Positions 23,298 through 30,941 of a DNA stretch of 52,028 bases are shown here, piece by piece. How positions within the stretch are numbered: the stretch's first letter is position 1; every line of letters begins with the position of its first letter. A model generated the notes under the pieces. That model saw only the letters and a list, made by a program, of their open reading frames with translations. It searched no databases and was not told the DNA's origin. The stretch comes from Erysipelotrichaceae bacterium. GTDB taxonomy: Bacteria; Bacillota_I; Bacilli_A; Erysipelotrichales; Erysipelotrichaceae. The DNA lies in NCBI GenBank assembly GCA_016280635.1, contig JAEEHC010000041.1:1-52028 (forward strand). Reading direction: 5' to 3'. Position numbers and translations under genes: made by a program.

Positions 23298-23960
23298 TTA
23301 CTCCTGGCAGTATTCTGCAGCCAGCCTCATCACTTCTTCGACGACATCCGCCTTGCTCATTTCCGATGAATCGATCAGAATGGCATCCGGCGCCTGTCTG
23401 AGCGGTGAGTACTTGCGATGGGTATCCTGATAGTCCCTGGCAATGATCTCATTTTTCAGGGTCTGCAGATCAGAATTAAGCCCCTTTTCCTTGTTTTCGA
23501 GATATCTTCTCTTGGCTCTGGCCTCAACGGAAGCGGTCAGATAGATCTTCAGTTCCGCGTTGGGCAATACCACCGTGCCGATATCCCGTCCATCCATGAC
23601 ATATCCCTTTTCCTCAGCGATCTTCTGCTGAAGCTTGACCAGGAATTCACGGACGATCTTCTTGGTAGAAACATTGGATGCCATCATGGAGATCTCATCA
23701 GTTCTGATGCGCAGGGAGACATCTTCCCCGTTAAGGTAGACCTTTCCCTCATCATCGATCCTGATGTCGATGTCCCTGAGACACTTCTTCAGTTCCTTTT
23801 CCTTATTGATATCAATATCGTCATTAACGACTTTCAAAGCCACGCAGCGATACATCGCACCCGTATCAAGGTGTTTATAGCCTAATCGTTCACATAGTTC
23901 CCTGGCAACCGTGCTCTTGCCGGATGCACTCGGTCCATCAATAGCAATATTGATACGCAT
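23298..23960 (-). CDS. cmk: Cytidylate kinase
   Basis: CMP kinase phosphorylates CMP and dCMP with ATP. The 220-residue protein opens with the P-loop IDGPSASGKST (8-18) and shows HLDTGAMYR near 35, DGRDIGTVV near 140 and the lid ARAKRRY near 160. It starts 3 bases after the stop of the large repeat protein and is followed by der. Confidence 0.97.
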   Translation of the reverse strand: MRINIAIDGPSASGKSTVARELCERLGYKHLDTGAMYRCVALKVVNDDIDINKEKELKKCLRDIDIRIDDEGKVYLNGEDVSLRIRTDEISMMASNVSTKKIVREFLVKLQQKIAEEKGYVMDGRDIGTVVLPNAELKIYLTASVEARAKRRYLENKEKGLNSDLQTLKNEIIARDYQDTHRKYSPLRQAPDAILIDSSEMSKADVVEEVMRLAAEYCQE

Positions 23961-23963
23961 AAC

Positions 23964-26930
23964 TTATATCAGTCCTCTCTCCTGAGCGAACCAGTAGCCG
24001 ATGACCAGCAGGAAGGCAAACAGCAACAGGATCAGCAGGGTCAGTACGAAGTTGAGGATCTTGTTCGTCTTGGTCATGGAACTGTTGGCGTCGTTGATCT
24101 CGTTTTCGTATTCTGACATCTGCAGCTTGAGCTGCTTGGTCTGCTCAGCCATCTCTTCTCTGAGCTCGCGTTCGGTATGGAGCTGCTCCGTCAGTTCGCT
24201 GACGGTCTCCGGATCATCATAGTAAACCGGCTGGTCGACCTCATTGGCCGGCTGGTATTCCGGTTCCTTAACCGGCTGCGGCTCCGGCTTGTTGACCGGT
24301 TCCTCGCTCTTTTCCGTGAAGTCATAATCATTCAGATCCATCTGGGAGATGGCCAGGGCAATGTCATCAATGCTGGTGTCATCATCATCCAGAGAGAAAC
24401 TGGTCTGAGCTTCTTCCGGTTCATTCTGCTGGGGGTTGAGTTCCGGAACATTGTCCAGGATCTCGTTAATGCTGTTGAAGAACTTGTCATCTTCAATCTC
24501 ATCATCGGTAAAGCTGTAGGAAGGCTCTTCTTCCGCCTGCGGCTGTTCAACAACGGCCGGCTGGCTTACTTCTTCAGCTTTCTCTTCCGGCTGAGGGGCA
24601 AAACTGTTATCATCGATGGCGTCAAGCTGGCCGAGCGTCTCTTCGATGTCGACATAGTCGATGTCGTTGCTGACCGGCTGATCATAGATGACCGGTGTTT
24701 CCTCGATCGGCGGCATGTCTTCATCAAGAACGACTTCCTCGATCTGTTCATCGGCCGGTACCTCGGCAGCCTGCTGAGGCTGCGCAAAAGCTTCTTCCTG
24801 GGGCTGCTGAACAGTTTCTTCCACAGGCTGATAGTATTCTTCCTGAGGCTGTTCTTGCGGCTGGTAATACTCTTCCTGAGGCTGTTCTTGCGGCTGGTAA
24901 TACTCTTCCTGAGGCTGCTCTTCCGGCTGATAATACTCTTCCTGAGGCTGCTCTTCCGGCTGATAATACTCTTCCTGAGGCTGATAAGCTTCCTCTACAG
25001 GCTGATAGTATTCTTCTTGCGGCTGCTGCTCCGGCTCATAATACTGTTCTGGCTGCTGGTAATACTGATCCTGCGGCTGATAGTACTGCTGTTCCGGCTG
25101 ATAATACTGCTGCTCGGGCTGATAATACTGCTCGGGCTGCTGGTAATACTGCGGCTGCGGTTGCTGCGGCTCAGGCTGGACAAGCGGGTTATCAGCAATC
25201 TGCGGCAAAGCAACCATATCCTTCTCATCAAGATAAAGGGCCGGCAGTGAGTCGTTATTGTAGACGACAAAGCCGTTATAGTGGCCTTCGGAAATGCTGA
25301 CAGGCTTCTTAACCGGTTCAGTGTTGGCAGGCTCTTCAGCCTTTACCGGTTCTTCCGTCTTGACGGGTTCTTCGGGCTTCTTTTCCTCACTCTGAACATA
25401 GGGATTGAGCTTTGCGCTATCGCTGTAATCAATGGAGATCTTCGGCTTTTCAGGTTCGGCAGCCGGTTTTTCTTCCATCTGCTTGACGATGTCTTCGGCA
25501 TAACTGGCCGGTTTAACGGTCTCGGACGGAGTCTTCATCTGCGGCATTACGATTGCCGGCTTGACCGGCTGCTGGGCCGGCTTGACCGGTTCAACGCTGA
25601 CCGGTTTGACCGGTTCAGGTTCACTCACGACGATCGGGCCGTCATCGACAAGGAAACTGGCCGGATGTTCGGTTTCAGGCTTTCTGACCTCTTCAGCAGA
25701 AATTTCCTTCTTTTCGACCTTGGGAACTGAGATGACCGGCTCCGGAATGTTGGCAGTCTGGATGGGTTCAGCACTGACTCCGGGGACTTTCTTGGGTTCA
25801 ACTACCGGTTTCGGTTCGTTATCGATCTCGACCTTTTCAACCTTGGCAATGTTGGGAGAATAATATACACTGCTGATCTGCTGAGACGGGGTGGAGACAT
25901 CCTTTACTTCCCGGGGCTGAACGACAGGTTCGGGTCTTACGATTACCGGTACTTCAACCGGTTTTTCCTGTTTCTTTTCTTCAACTGGCTGAACAGGCTG
26001 AACCTGAGCAGGCTGCTCGACAGGCTTAACGGTAGGTTCAGCGGGCTGTACAGGTGACTCCTGGACAGGCTGGACAGCAGCCTCAGCGGGTTGCTGAACC
26101 GGCTGGGTCGGCTGCGGTACGGGTTGAACAGGCTGAGCTGGCTGGGCCGGTGCTTCAACTGGTTGAGCAGCAACGGCTACCGGCTGAACTGCCGGCTGAG
26201 CCGGATTGACATAGGGCTGCTGCGGCAGCGGCTGCTGGGCCGGCTGAACCGGCTGACCGACATATCCCGGCTGAACAAACTGACCGGGCATGACATACTG
26301 ACCATTGGCAACATAAGGCTGGCCGATGTACTGTCCCTGCGGAATGTATCCCGGCTGGACATACTGACCGTTGACGATGTAAGGCTGGCCTACTACCGGC
26401 TGGACCGGTGCATAAGGCTGCTGAACCGGCTGGCCCGGATTGACATAGGGCTGCTGCGACAGCGGCTGCTGGGTAGGCTGAACCGGCTGGCCCGGATTGA
26501 CATAGGGCTGCTGCGACAGCGGCTGCTGGGTAGGCTGAACCGGCTGAGCAGGCTGTTCGGCGGGCTGCTGAACAGGGTTGGACATGACCGGTTGAGCCGG
26601 TGTTTTTCCGGCCGGAACGCCATTTACATAGTTTTCCACGCCTTCGCTCTTCTTGTTGACTGGTTTGCTTTCCTTAGGCGCTACACCGAAGTTGGCATCC
26701 AGGGAACGGAGAAAATCTTCATGTTCCTGAAGTAACCGGCTGTAATCGGATGTGTTGTATAAGCTGCTGCCGGTATTGCCGGTAGCGGCGACATTAGAAG
26801 AACTGCCCTCAGCTGCTGACAGTGTCTCATTGACATTGTTGTTATCGAGGCTGCCGTCACCGGAATACTCATTTGGTGTCATTCCCGTGCGGAGATTCTG
26901 ATAACGGTCCAGTCTGCTTCTCCCTTTCAT
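23964..26930 (-). CDS. Pro/Gln/Tyr-repeat protein with C-terminal membrane anchor
   Basis: A 988-residue protein of unknown function. After a short polar start, with a possibly structured motif (SRLLQEHEDFLRSLDANFG, near 70-88), most of the chain is low complexity: QPVQP/QQPYVNPG units (about 110-290), a Pro/Val/Lys/Glu-rich part, QQYYQPE then EEYYQPEEQPQ units (about 600-725), then acidic stretches with short hydrophobic islands (SFTDDEIEDDKFFNSINEI, SIDDIALAISQMDLNDYDF). A coiled coil (about 895-950) leads to one membrane helix (957-981) and six last residues, so the body faces the cytoplasm as in tail-anchored proteins. ATG 26930 with GGAGGA is preferred over an upstream TTG. It lies between efp and cmk with close spacing. 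Confidence 0.85.
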   Translation of the reverse strand: MKGRSRLDRYQNLRTGMTPNEYSGDGSLDNNNVNETLSAAEGSSSNVAATGNTGSSLYNTSDYSRLLQEHEDFLRSLDANFGVAPKESKPVNKKSEGVENYVNGVPAGKTPAQPVMSNPVQQPAEQPAQPVQPTQQPLSQQPYVNPGQPVQPTQQPLSQQPYVNPGQPVQQPYAPVQPVVGQPYIVNGQYVQPGYIPQGQYIGQPYVANGQYVMPGQFVQPGYVGQPVQPAQQPLPQQPYVNPAQPAVQPVAVAAQPVEAPAQPAQPVQPVPQPTQPVQQPAEAAVQPVQESPVQPAEPTVKPVEQPAQVQPVQPVEEKKQEKPVEVPVIVRPEPVVQPREVKDVSTPSQQISSVYYSPNIAKVEKVEIDNEPKPVVEPKKVPGVSAEPIQTANIPEPVISVPKVEKKEISAEEVRKPETEHPASFLVDDGPIVVSEPEPVKPVSVEPVKPAQQPVKPAIVMPQMKTPSETVKPASYAEDIVKQMEEKPAAEPEKPKISIDYSDSAKLNPYVQSEEKKPEEPVKTEEPVKAEEPANTEPVKKPVSISEGHYNGFVVYNNDSLPALYLDEKDMVALPQIADNPLVQPEPQQPQPQYYQQPEQYYQPEQQYYQPEQQYYQPQDQYYQQPEQYYEPEQQPQEEYYQPVEEAYQPQEEYYQPEEQPQEEYYQPEEQPQEEYYQPQEQPQEEYYQPQEQPQEEYYQPVEETVQQPQEEAFAQPQQAAEVPADEQIEEVVLDEDMPPIEETPVIYDQPVSNDIDYVDIEETLGQLDAIDDNSFAPQPEEKAEEVSQPAVVEQPQAEEEPSYSFTDDEIEDDKFFNSINEILDNVPELNPQQNEPEEAQTSFSLDDDDTSIDDIALAISQMDLNDYDFTEKSEEPVNKPEPQPVKEPEYQPANEVDQPVYYDDPETVSELTEQLHTERELREEMAEQTKQLKLQMSEYENEINDANSSMTKTNKILNFVLTLLILLLFAFLLVIGYWFAQERGLI
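24830..24990. repeat. 33-bp tandem repeats in the Pro/Gln-rich gene
   Basis: About five copies of a 33-bp unit (containing CTTCCTGAGGCTG) encode EEYYQP-type 11-residue units. Copies differ at a few bases. They are in frame, so copy-number change would keep the gene open. Confidence 0.8.
26436..26549. repeat. Two 57-bp direct repeats in the Pro/Gln-rich gene
   Basis: Two adjacent copies of a 57-bp unit, apparently identical, encode the 19-residue unit QPVQPTQQPLSQQPYVNPG. A diverged third copy is near 26200-26260. Near-identity points to recent duplication. Confidence 0.8.
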
Positions 26931-26958
26931 AACGAATCCTCCCAATCAATCGGAAGAG

Positions 26959-27516
26959 CTAGGCCCTTCCGCAATACTTACCGTCAGCGGTGCTGACTAC
27001 GACGATCTCACCCTGCTTGATGAACAGAGGGACCTTGATCTGCCAGCCGGTTTCCACGACGGCATTCTTCTGAGCTGCCGTTGCCGTATCACCTTTTACG
27101 GCATCTTCAGCTTCAATTACTTCCAGTTCGACCTTGTCGGGCAGTTCAATGCCCAGGATCTCGCCTTCGTACTGTGTGACCATGATGTTTCCCTGCGGCC
27201 TCAGGAAATTGAGTTCCCATTTCAGCCGGCTCTTGTCGATCTCGATCTGGTCATAGGTATCGGTATCCATGAAGACCAGGGCATCGCCCTCGTCATACAG
27301 ATACTGCATCTGTTTCTTTTCTATGTCGGCTACTTCCACCTTGTCGCCGCCGGTAAAGACGACGTCCTTGATGGTGCCGCTTCTCAGGTCCTTGGAATGG
27401 ACCTTGACGACCATCTGACGCATGGCAGTCTTGTTAAGCATAGTGGACAGCACCTGATAAAGTGAGCCTTCGCTTTCAAAAACCGTGCCCGGTTTCAAAT
27501 CGTTAACAATAATCAA
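26959..27516 (-). CDS. efp: Elongation factor P
   Basis: EF-P rescues ribosomes stalled at polyproline. The three-domain protein (185 residues) is complete, with the C-terminal signature from KGDTA to the ETG segment. TTG 27516 is preferred as start: AAGGAG is 8 bases upstream, and the protein begins MIIVNDLKPG like other EF-Ps; the earlier GTG overlaps that site. The loop that normally reads KPGKG, whose Lys32 is modified in Bacillus, reads KTAMR here, with Met32 at the tip. Next downstream is a protein full of proline, a plausible EF-P client. Confidence 0.93.
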   Translation of the reverse strand: MIIVNDLKPGTVFESEGSLYQVLSTMLNKTAMRQMVVKVHSKDLRSGTIKDVVFTGGDKVEVADIEKKQMQYLYDEGDALVFMDTDTYDQIEIDKSRLKWELNFLRPQGNIMVTQYEGEILGIELPDKVELEVIEAEDAVKGDTATAAQKNAVVETGWQIKVPLFIKQGEIVVVSTADGKYCGRA

Positions 27517-27581
27517 ACAAATCACTCCTTGTCATTATACTCGTACGCAAAAACAAATCACGGATATGATTGCTACTTTAT

Positions 27582-27609
27582 ATTATATCAAACCATATTT
27601 TTTTCACAA
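27582..27609 (-). promoter_or_regulatory. efp promoter
   Basis: TTGTGA (complement 27604-27609) and TATAAT (27582-27587) are 16 bases apart, with TG one base before the -10 (extended). A second TATAAT (27534-27539) lies closer to the gene without a clear -35. Confidence 0.6.
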
Positions 27610-27650
27610 ATATTTATTATTCTTTTTTTTTGCGTCAGTATTGAGCGGTT

Positions 27651-29390
27651 CTATTCAACTATGCGGATATGCAGTTCATCAAGCTGCTTCTGGTCGACCG
27701 TTGTCGGCGCGTCTGACATCGGATCCTTGGCCGAAGCGTTCTTCGGGAAGGCGATGACATCTCTGAGGCTTTCCGAACCGGTCAGGATCATGGCAACTCT
27801 GTCCAGACCCAGAGCCAGGCCGCCATGAGGCGGCGTTCCATACTTCAGGGCATCGATGAAGAAGCCGAAGCGGTTGGCGATTTCTTCCTTTGACAGGGAA
27901 AGGATCTCAAACATCTTCTCCTGCATGTCGCAGTCATAGATTCTTAATGAGCCGCCGCCCAGCTCATAACCGTTGAGTACGATGTCATAGGCGTAGCTTC
28001 TTACCTTCAGCGGATCGCTTTCCAATAAGTCCAGATCCTCATCATGCGGACGGGTGAAGGGATGGTGAACGGAATAATAGCGGCCGTCTTCCTCGGAGTA
28101 TTCCAATAACGGGAAGTCAACGATCCACAGGAAGTCAAAGGTTGAAGGATCATAGAGCTTCAGGGTCTTGCCGAAGTAGCTTCTTAAGGCACCCAGAGCC
28201 GTTGAAGCCTTGATCCAGTTGCCGGAGACCATCAGCACCAGCTGATTGTCCTTCAGCTGCAGCCTTTCCTTCAGAGCGCTGATCTCATCTTCTGAGAAGA
28301 ACTTGACCGGTGAACCTTCCAGAACTCCGCCAATGTACTTGCAGACAACCAGACCCTTGGCGCCGTTTTTCTTGGCCAGATCGGTCAGCTTGTCGGTATC
28401 CTTGCGGGAATAGCCATCAGCACCGTCAATGACCAATGCTTTAATGGTACCGTCTTCCTTCAGCCCTTCTTCAAAGGCCTTGAACTGTGAGTTGACGAAA
28501 ATGTCACGGCATTCAACCAGTTCGAGCGCGAAACGGGTATCCGGCTTGTCGGAACCGTAGCGGTTAATGGCATCGGCATACTTAAAGCGCCTGAACGGGG
28601 TCTGCACATCAATTCCCTTGACGTCCTTCATAACCTTCTTCAGTAAGCCTTCAGTCATTGTAATGATCTCATCCTGAGACATGAAGCTCATCTCAATGTC
28701 CAGCTGAGTGAAGTCCAGCTGGCGGTCGGCCCTCAGATCCTCATCGCGGAAGCATCTGGCTACCTGGTAGTAGCGCTCAAATCCGGCCACCATCAGCAGC
28801 TGCTTGAACTGCTGGGGAGACTGCGGAAGGGCGTAGAAACAGCCCGGGTGAACGCGTGAGGGAACCAGATAGTCGCGGGCACCTTCCGGGGTGCTCTTAC
28901 CCAGTACCGGGGTTTCGACTTCGATGAAGCCGTTATCATCAAGATACTCGTGCATGGCCTTGACGATCTTGGCTCTGGTAAACAGTTTCTGCTGCAGAAC
29001 CGGACGTCTGAGGTCAAGATAACGGTATTTCAGTCTGGTGTCTTCCAGAGCATCGGTGTCATCGGCGATGATGAAGGGCGTCTGATTGGCGCTGTTGATG
29101 ATCTTCACCTGTTCAGCCTTGACCTCGATGTCGCCGGTAGGCATGTTGGCATTCTTGCTTTCCCTTTCGATGACCGTTCCGCTGACTTCCAGGATGTATT
29201 CACTGCGGACGCTTCTGACCTGTTCAGTCAGGGTCTCGTCAAAGACGATCTGGGTAATGCCGGTGCGGTCCCTCAGGTCAATGAAGACCAGTGAGCCGAG
29301 ATTACGGCGCTTGGCAACCCAGCCGATCAGGGTTACTTTCTTTCCGACATCGCTGATTCTCAATTCTCCGTTTACATGACTTCTGCTCAT
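27651..29390 (-). CDS. aspS: Aspartyl-tRNA synthetase
   Basis: The 579-residue class IIb synthetase has an N-terminal OB-fold anticodon domain (VTLIGWVAKRRNLG), motif 2 (FRDEDLRADRQ) and motif 3 (GLALGLDRVAMIL), plus the bacterial GAD insertion between them. It follows hisS with a 2-base gap and is controlled by the same T-box. Whether it is discriminating or also charges tRNA-Asn cannot be read from the sequence. Confidence 0.96.
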   Translation of the reverse strand: MSRSHVNGELRISDVGKKVTLIGWVAKRRNLGSLVFIDLRDRTGITQIVFDETLTEQVRSVRSEYILEVSGTVIERESKNANMPTGDIEVKAEQVKIINSANQTPFIIADDTDALEDTRLKYRYLDLRRPVLQQKLFTRAKIVKAMHEYLDDNGFIEVETPVLGKSTPEGARDYLVPSRVHPGCFYALPQSPQQFKQLLMVAGFERYYQVARCFRDEDLRADRQLDFTQLDIEMSFMSQDEIITMTEGLLKKVMKDVKGIDVQTPFRRFKYADAINRYGSDKPDTRFALELVECRDIFVNSQFKAFEEGLKEDGTIKALVIDGADGYSRKDTDKLTDLAKKNGAKGLVVCKYIGGVLEGSPVKFFSEDEISALKERLQLKDNQLVLMVSGNWIKASTALGALRSYFGKTLKLYDPSTFDFLWIVDFPLLEYSEEDGRYYSVHHPFTRPHDEDLDLLESDPLKVRSYAYDIVLNGYELGGGSLRIYDCDMQEKMFEILSLSKEEIANRFGFFIDALKYGTPPHGGLALGLDRVAMILTGSESLRDVIAFPKNASAKDPMSDAPTTVDQKQLDELHIRIVE

Positions 29391-29392
29391 AA

Positions 29393-30670
29393 TTACTTCC
29401 TCTTTCCTAATATCTTTTCCACGGTGCCGATGATCTCACTGACCGGCACGGTTATCTGCTCTTTTGTCTCCGTATCCTTTACATTGGCCTTCTGTTGCTG
29501 CAGCTCATCCTCACCGGCGATGATGATTACCTTGCTGCCGGCTCTTTCCGCCGCCTTGAACTGGCCTTTCATGCCGCGATGAGTATAATCCAACGCCACG
29601 CTGTAGCCGGCTGAGCGCAGCTGCTGAGCGATCGTCAGCCCGTAATCGCCGACCTCGCCGATGGCGATGACATAGACGTCATTGGCCGGCTTAATCGCCT
29701 GCAGGCCGCCCTGCTCTTTAGCCAGAGTGATCATTCTCTCCAGGCCCATGCCAAAGCCGAAACCGCACAGATCGCCGCCGCCGAAGCTTTCTACCAGTCC
29801 GTCATACTGGCCGCCGCCGATGATGGTGGCCTGCTGGCCGGCGTCATCTACCGGTACGACCTCAAAGACGGTATTGGTGTAGTAATCCAGGCCTCTGACC
29901 AGATGCGGTTCGACCTGATAGCTGATGCCCAGATCATCCAGGCCCTTCAGCACGCTGGCAAAGTAAGCCCGGCTGGGTTCATTCAGGTAGTCCTGAATGC
30001 TGGGAGCGTCCCGAAAGAAATCCTTGTCGCGGTCGACCTTGCAGTCAAGTACCCTGAGCGGGTTCTGACGCAGCCGGCGGTGACAGTCCTCGCATAATTC
30101 ATCAAGATGCGGGGTGAAGTAGTCGGTCAGAGCCTTACGGTAGGCGTCTCTTGACTCCTTATCTCCCAGAGAGTTTATCATCACCGTAATGTTATTGATG
30201 CCCATGGCCTTGGCGATCTGCCAGCCTAAGGCAATTGTCTCCACATCCAGCAGCGGATCACGGGCCCCGATGGCCTCCACGCCAAATTGATGGAACTGAC
30301 GGTAACGGCCTTTCTGGGGACGGTCATAGCGGAACATCGGACCCAGGTAATACAGTTTTCTGGGCAGATCGGGACTGCCAAACATCTTATGTTCGACAAA
30401 AGCCCTGATGATTCCCTTGGTTCCTTCAGGCCTCAGGGTCAGGGAACGGCCACCGTTATCATTGAAGGAATACATTTCCTTGTTGACCATGTCGCTGGAA
30501 TCGTTTTCGCCGGCAAAGACCTCGGTAGCCTCAAAGATCGGCGTTCTGATCTCCTCATAGCCGTACAGCTGACAGATCCGCCGGATCAGCTGTTCAACCT
30601 GCCGCCAGATCAGTACCTCCTCATCAAAGAGGTCAAAGGTACCTCTGGGCATCTGGTATCTGTTTTCCAT
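29393..30670 (-). CDS. hisS: Histidyl-tRNA synthetase
   Basis: The 425-residue class II synthetase opens with PRGTFDLF and has motif 2 (MFRYDRPQKGRYRQFHQ), the two histidine motifs (LVRGLDYYTNTVFE and GGGQYDGL), motif 3 (GFGMGLERM) and a C-terminal anticodon domain. GGGAGG stands before the ATG. It is the first gene after the T-box. Confidence 0.97.
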   Translation of the reverse strand: MENRYQMPRGTFDLFDEEVLIWRQVEQLIRRICQLYGYEEIRTPIFEATEVFAGENDSSDMVNKEMYSFNDNGGRSLTLRPEGTKGIIRAFVEHKMFGSPDLPRKLYYLGPMFRYDRPQKGRYRQFHQFGVEAIGARDPLLDVETIALGWQIAKAMGINNITVMINSLGDKESRDAYRKALTDYFTPHLDELCEDCHRRLRQNPLRVLDCKVDRDKDFFRDAPSIQDYLNEPSRAYFASVLKGLDDLGISYQVEPHLVRGLDYYTNTVFEVVPVDDAGQQATIIGGGQYDGLVESFGGGDLCGFGFGMGLERMITLAKEQGGLQAIKPANDVYVIAIGEVGDYGLTIAQQLRSAGYSVALDYTHRGMKGQFKAAERAGSKVIIIAGEDELQQQKANVKDTETKEQITVPVSEIIGTVEKILGKRK

Positions 30671-30687
30671 AATTACCTCCCGGAAAT

Positions 30688-30880
30688 AAAAAGCGTCCGA
30701 TAAGGACGCTTTGAGCGTGGTGCCACCTTAATTGCTTCTCAAAAGGTTAACGCCCTTCTACGTTCCCCGTTACTGTCTTTCGCGGGGAATTCTCCAAAGT
30801 GTCAAGTCACCGCTCGTTTCGGAAGCTTTCACCGGCCGCTTCCTCTCTGAAGGAACTACTGATGACCCTCTTTTTCTCAG
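30688..30880 (-). promoter_or_regulatory. T-box leader of hisS-aspS
   Basis: Leftward order: Stem I with AGTA and an AGAGAGG segment, a specifier region reading TTGACACTT (complement 30797-30805), the T-box core AAGGTGGCACCACG (about 30716-30729) and a perfect terminator, AAAGCGTCC-TTAT-GGACGCTTT plus T-run (30688-30712). GACAC contains both GAC (Asp) and CAC (His) in overlapping frames, matching the two genes downstream. Confidence 0.88.
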
Positions 30881-30941
30881 AATATGTTTATATCTTAACA
30901 CAAATAACTGCTTAATCAACCCTGAAACCGGTCAGCAGGCG

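Noticed and set aside
24177-25250. 357-residue plus-strand open frame rich in Leu/Arg/Ile
   Set aside because: It is the antisense of the Pro/Gln/Tyr repeat codons; the apparent hydrophobic repeats mirror the repeat unit, and there is no start signal.
24830-26549. Possible CRISPR-like array from the regular repeats
   Set aside because: Repeats are in frame, contiguous without unique spacers and encode protein units.
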